Positions 59,701 to 64,000 of a DNA stretch of 64,000 nt are shown piece after piece. The position numbers and the translations under genes are program-made. This DNA comes from Setaria digitata (taxonomy: Eukaryota; Nematoda; Chromadorea; Rhabditida; Setariidae), in contig RCAB01000068.1 of NCBI GenBank assembly GCA_003640385.1, positions 124,001 to 188,000 of the forward strand, read 5' to 3'. A model generated the notes under the pieces. The model was given only the letters and a program-made list of their open reading frames with translations, was not told the DNA's origin and did no database searches. Positions within the stretch are counted from its first letter, which is position 1. The number at the start of each line of letters is the position of its first letter.

Positions 59701-62332
59701 TAATAGTCAAGATAGGAAGCTGCTGATGATAGGTAACGGTGGTATGATAATGATAATAATTTACTTACCTTTATTTACTAATCGACTAGCTTCATAGCTT
59801 AGTGGAGTACAGATAACTTGGTCAATTAGTTCTTCCGGTTATTTTCTTTCGCAAAAAAAAAAAACTATTTTTCGAAATATTTCTAAACAAAAGAATTATT
59901 TTGAGAGCTACAATTCATACTGATCTGATCTGAGTAATGTTTAAACACACATACACATATGAAATTCATCCAAAAAAGATTTCTCCGCTTGTCCATCAGT
60001 TTAAACCTAAACAAGAAATAATGAGATTCAGTTTAGTTTAGAGAGTCAGAACAGCAGAAAAAATAATTAATACACTAAATATTAGTTGTAAAATATTTCC
60101 TGAAGTTCTATTTTTTTTTTTTTAATTTGAAAAATAAAGCAGAGAGAGCTTGCGGAATAAAGAAAAAAAAGGCTGTTTGAAAGTTTGATTTTCAATTGTG
60201 TCGTCAAAAGAAATATCTGAAATCATCGCTATCTCTTTGAAAATCATGAAAATAAACAAACCACCCTCCGTGATCTGCGAAATCATATCATTTAACAAAT
60301 AGGTGGTTTATAATTAGATTACTTAAGTCTTTCATGTTTTGGATTCTAACATTGAGAATTACCCAAAAGGACCAATTTTGAGATGCTGAAAAACCTCAAA
60401 AGAAACAAAGAAAAAACGAACAATGGTCTTTAGAGAATGTACACAAAATACATGGAGCTATTGAAGAATAGAACAATGGATAGGGTGTGAATTGATTTCT
60501 GAAAAGGTACTACTTTATTTGCTGAAGACGAAAATATTTTCAAAAAGATTTGTCATCTCCAAGAGTGTGTAGTGTCAGTGCTCTTCATTAGGGACAAATG
60601 GATTCTGGAACCTACTCTTTACTCATACTCATCAGCTGTTGTTAGATGAGTAAAATAAAATTGCTAGCATTACTGAGGTAAGGATATATCTGATGAATGC
60701 TACTGATGTTAAATCATTTGAAGATCGATTTCCGACACATCCAACGGCAAGAGAGATGTGAAGGTGTAAAAATAAAAAAAAAAAACAAATAAAATTGAAA
60801 TGAAACTTATTTGTTCAACTAAGAGTTAGCTTGGACCTGTAAAATTAGTCAGTGAAAGAAAGAGGAAAGTATTATTGGTTTTTTATTAAAAAAAAAAAAT
60901 GGAAAAAAGATTGCTAAATTGTTTTAGAATAAAATCAAATTTTTGAAAGACAGAAGTAATTAAAGCTGGGCATCCTTAGTGGTTTGCTTAGATTCATAAT
61001 AATCATAATTCATGTTAGCCATAAGTTTTTCAAATTTTTCTGATTACTTTAATGGATGACTTCTTATCTATATTGAATTTTTAATTTGCGAATTGTCCAA
61101 TATTTCTCATTTTATTCGTTTTTTCGAAGTTGTATCGAAGTACTTTTATATGACATGTGGAATTTTCGCAAATTTTAATAATCAGTGGGAACTTTATTAA
61201 GCCATATTTTTTTTCAGGAGATGAAATAGAAATGTAGTCCTCGTTAAGATTAAATTATACTAAAAATAATTCGAATAATTTGTCGCGAATGTCACATTTG
61301 TTTTTTTATTTTACAGGTATGTGAATCATTTTTAAGAGGAACTTGCCATTTCCGCACTTTCGGATGTCAATAAATGCTAGAATATATCTGATTACAGCTA
61401 AAAACTTTTTTCTCTTTCTGAAATTTAAATAACAATTTGTTGAAAACTCTTTTTTATCTTCCTAGTACAAGTTTCTCACTTATCCGATAAAATAACATTA
61501 TCGGTTTTACGTAGAAGGTATGAAAGAGTTGTAAAGACAATAGCTTCATAGAAATAGAAAAGAGGAGGAACAAATGAATAAATTTACCTCTTAAGTGGAA
61601 AGTTAATTTACTGAGCAGCAAATAAATATTACCACACTGGTTTTTTTTCAAAGGTTTCGGCAGTTGATTTTTAACCGAAGTTTAGACTTAGGCCAATCTG
61701 TTACACGGTCTCGAGTCTCCTGATGCTCGGTACAATTTCTCAGTAACCTTCATTTATCAAAATTGCAGTTTTGTTTTGCTGGCCATAGCTTACGTTGGGT
61801 CCGTAAGTTAGAATGAACCGTCTCCTATGATATGTCTTAAACAAAGAAAGTAAATGAAGCTAAAATGTGAGATTCATGAGATTTCTCCGGAAAAAATGAC
61901 GATGGATGTACTGAGTGTAGATGCATCGCACAACTTCAGAGCAATTTCTTTTTCACATTTCCATCTTGCTAAAACTTTAGTTGCCTGTACTGTAAGAGCT
62001 ATGAAGAAGACAATCAGTTCAGAACAATTAAGCTTCAAATAAATTCAATGCAATGAACAGGACTGACTATTTGTCATCGGTTTTCGTCTAGATGATACAT
62101 ACAATCTTTTTTCTTTTTCGTTTTTTAATCCAATTGGTCGAAAATAATCTCGACGTGTGTTCAATGACTGCGTGCGTCATCGTTTTGAAAAAGAATTATT
62201 TATTTTGTAAATGAAGATTTGCCACTTGTTCTTTTTGTTTTCCTGTGCTATTCATTTTTCCCAAAAACTGATGAGATTTAAAAAAAAAAAAAAAGAAGTA
62301 TGAAAAGAATTGTTTACTCGAGCAGTAGTAAT

Positions 62333-64000
62333 TCTTACTGATTTCCAACCTTGCAAGAGTGCCATTTGCTACAAGAGGAATAATTCTGATCACATATCTT
62401 CAGATTAATTAGGATTCAACTTGGTAGCATGGAATCATGAATTTAAGAAACTGGACAAAATAACTAGAGAAAATTGACTTTTCAAGAAGTTGAAAGTTCA
62501 AATGCAAGGAAATCAATAGGATGAAAAAAAACCTTGATCAGAATGACTCTAAAGCTTCAGATTCTGAAGGATAAAATAGACAGCTGAGTTATAGAAAATG
62601 AGATACTTCCTGAATGAATAAAAGTGTGGTTTAATGGAATATTGATGGCATTAAATTAAAATGAAAGTCCATTTCTTTCTTATTTTTTCCGCCTCCCTCC
62701 TTCGAAGTTATTTTTCTCTATAAAAAAAAATTTTAAGTTAATTTGTTCAAACGACTCAGAACTACTCACTGGAACTAAATTACTACTTGATATCCTTTCT
62801 TTTTTCCTCATGAAATGTAGGAAGAACAGAATTCAGAAGATCTTATCTGCTGACGTTGCCATCTCCTGTGGACGATAAAAAATATTTCTCATTTCGTTGG
62901 AATCTGTAACGAAGCAAAGAAGCGGAAATAGGTGTATTCATCGACTTGGACTCTTTGCTCGAGCAGCATTTCTTAATGAGATTGCAACGTTAGTTGTTTG
63001 TTAGATTTGAATGCTAAAGATGGCCAAATTCACTAAAGATAATCAAATTTTCTTTTTCAAAAAAAAGGAGGAAAAATGAGTTTGAAAGATCGAAATTCAA
63101 GAGAGCAGATTAATGGAGACTAGAATCTAACCTGAAGGGATAGCACTCATGTTGCTAAAATAGGGGGAACCAACTGCGGAAGATTCTTTTTTTTGAATTT
63201 AACAAAATATCCGACTTATCACCAGGGCAATTCAGTGCAANTCTTACTGATTTCCAACCTTGCAAGAGTGCCATTTGCTACAAGAGGAATAATTCTGATC
63301 ACATATCTTCAGATTAATTAGGATTCAACTTGGTAGCATGGAATCATGAATTTAAGAAACTGGACAAAATAACTAGAGAAAATTGACTTTTCAAGAAGTT
63401 GAAAGTTCAAATGCAAGGAAATCAATAGGATGAAAAAAAACCTTGATCAGAATGACTCTAAAGCTTCAGATTCTGAAGGATAAAATAGACAGCTGAGTTA
63501 TAGAAAATGAGATACTTCCTGAATGAATAAAAGTGTGGTTTAATGGAATATTGATGGCATTAAATTAAAATGAAAGTCCATTTCTTTCTTATTTTTTCCG
63601 CCTCCCTCCTTCGAAGTTATTTTTCTCTATAAAAAAAAATTTTAAGTTAATTTGTTCAAACGACTCAGAACTACTCACTGGAACTAAATTACTACTTGAT
63701 ATCCTTTCTTTTTTCCTCATGAAATGTAGGAAGAACAGAATTCAGAAGATCTTATCTGCTGACGTTGCCATCTCCTGTGGACGATAAAAAATATTTCTCA
63801 TTTCGTTGGAATCTGTAACGAAGCAAAGAAGCGGAAATAGGTGTATTCATCGACTTGGACTCTTTGCTCGAGCAGCATTTCTTAATGAGATTGCAACGTT
63901 AGTTGTTTGTTAGATTTGAATGCTAAAGATGGCCAAATTCACTAAAGATAATCAAATTTTCTTTTTCAAAAAAAAGGAGGAAAAATGAGTTTGAAAGATC
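62333..64000. repeat. 759-bp direct duplication across an assembly gap
   Basis: Bases 62333-63091 recur at 63242-64000 with an offset of 909 and no difference noticed on line-by-line reading. A single N at 63241 sits exactly at the start of the second copy. Perfect identity with the break at an N suggests overlapping contig ends that were not merged rather than a true tandem duplication. The second copy runs off the window. No coding sequence is recognised in either copy. Confidence 0.9.

Larger units (their letters stand above)
54978..62332. other. Gene-poor AT-rich desert
   Basis: More than 7 kb without a convincing exon on either strand. Short frames (58128-58328, 61454-61651, 61854-62042) lack similarity and splice partners. 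The DNA is dominated by A/T-rich simple sequence, including a TAA-type run near 55513-55530. The promoter of the minus-strand receptor should lie at its left end. Confidence 0.5.

Overview
This window is eukaryotic and almost certainly nematode. It is strongly AT-rich and carries ordinary animal genes cut by many GT-AG introns of about 50 bp to 1 kb (one of 5.5 kb). Several start codons sit only 2-7 bases after a polypyrimidine-AG acceptor, the arrangement expected for spliced-leader trans-splicing. Base composition and intron size suggest a Spirurina (filaria-like) parasite rather than Caenorhabditis, but species cannot be fixed from the sequence. I rebuilt exon structures by hand from reading frames, splice signals and family similarity. 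In every gene reported as solid, the exon phases add up to one open frame.

Layout. 1-2877 shows no gene. The minus strand then carries three co-oriented genes: 4-hydroxyphenylpyruvate dioxygenase (2878-5876), ER membrane complex subunit 4 (6653-7790) and peroxisomal AAA ATPase PEX1 (8560 to about 21957). A plus-strand SEC14/GOLD lipid-binding gene (13940-16881) lies wholly inside the 5.5-kb intron of PEX1. A divergent promoter separates PEX1 from STT3, the oligosaccharyltransferase catalytic subunit (plus, 22960-29050). Next come the CHIP/STUB1 ubiquitin ligase (minus, 30629-33802), importin alpha (plus, 35049-38491), mannose-6-phosphate isomerase (minus, 40987-43345), an OATP/SLCO transporter (plus, 46119-50400) and a GnRH/AKH-receptor-like GPCR (minus, 50818-54977). 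From about 55 kb to the end I see no gene, only AT-rich DNA, two assembly-gap marks and a 759-bp exact duplication across one of them.

Functionally these are mostly housekeeping genes: tyrosine breakdown, ER membrane-protein insertion, N-glycosylation (STT3, with the isomerase supplying mannose-6-phosphate for its glycan donor), peroxisome import-receptor recycling, protein quality control and nuclear import. The transporter and receptor are the more lineage-variable members. No CRISPR, rRNA, tRNA, virus or transposon was recognised, and no wholly novel system. The points most worth checking are the gene nested in PEX1, a receptor whose seventh helix ends in a stop codon directly before a good splice donor, a likely GC-AG intron, and a dense TGATAA cluster upstream of the transporter.
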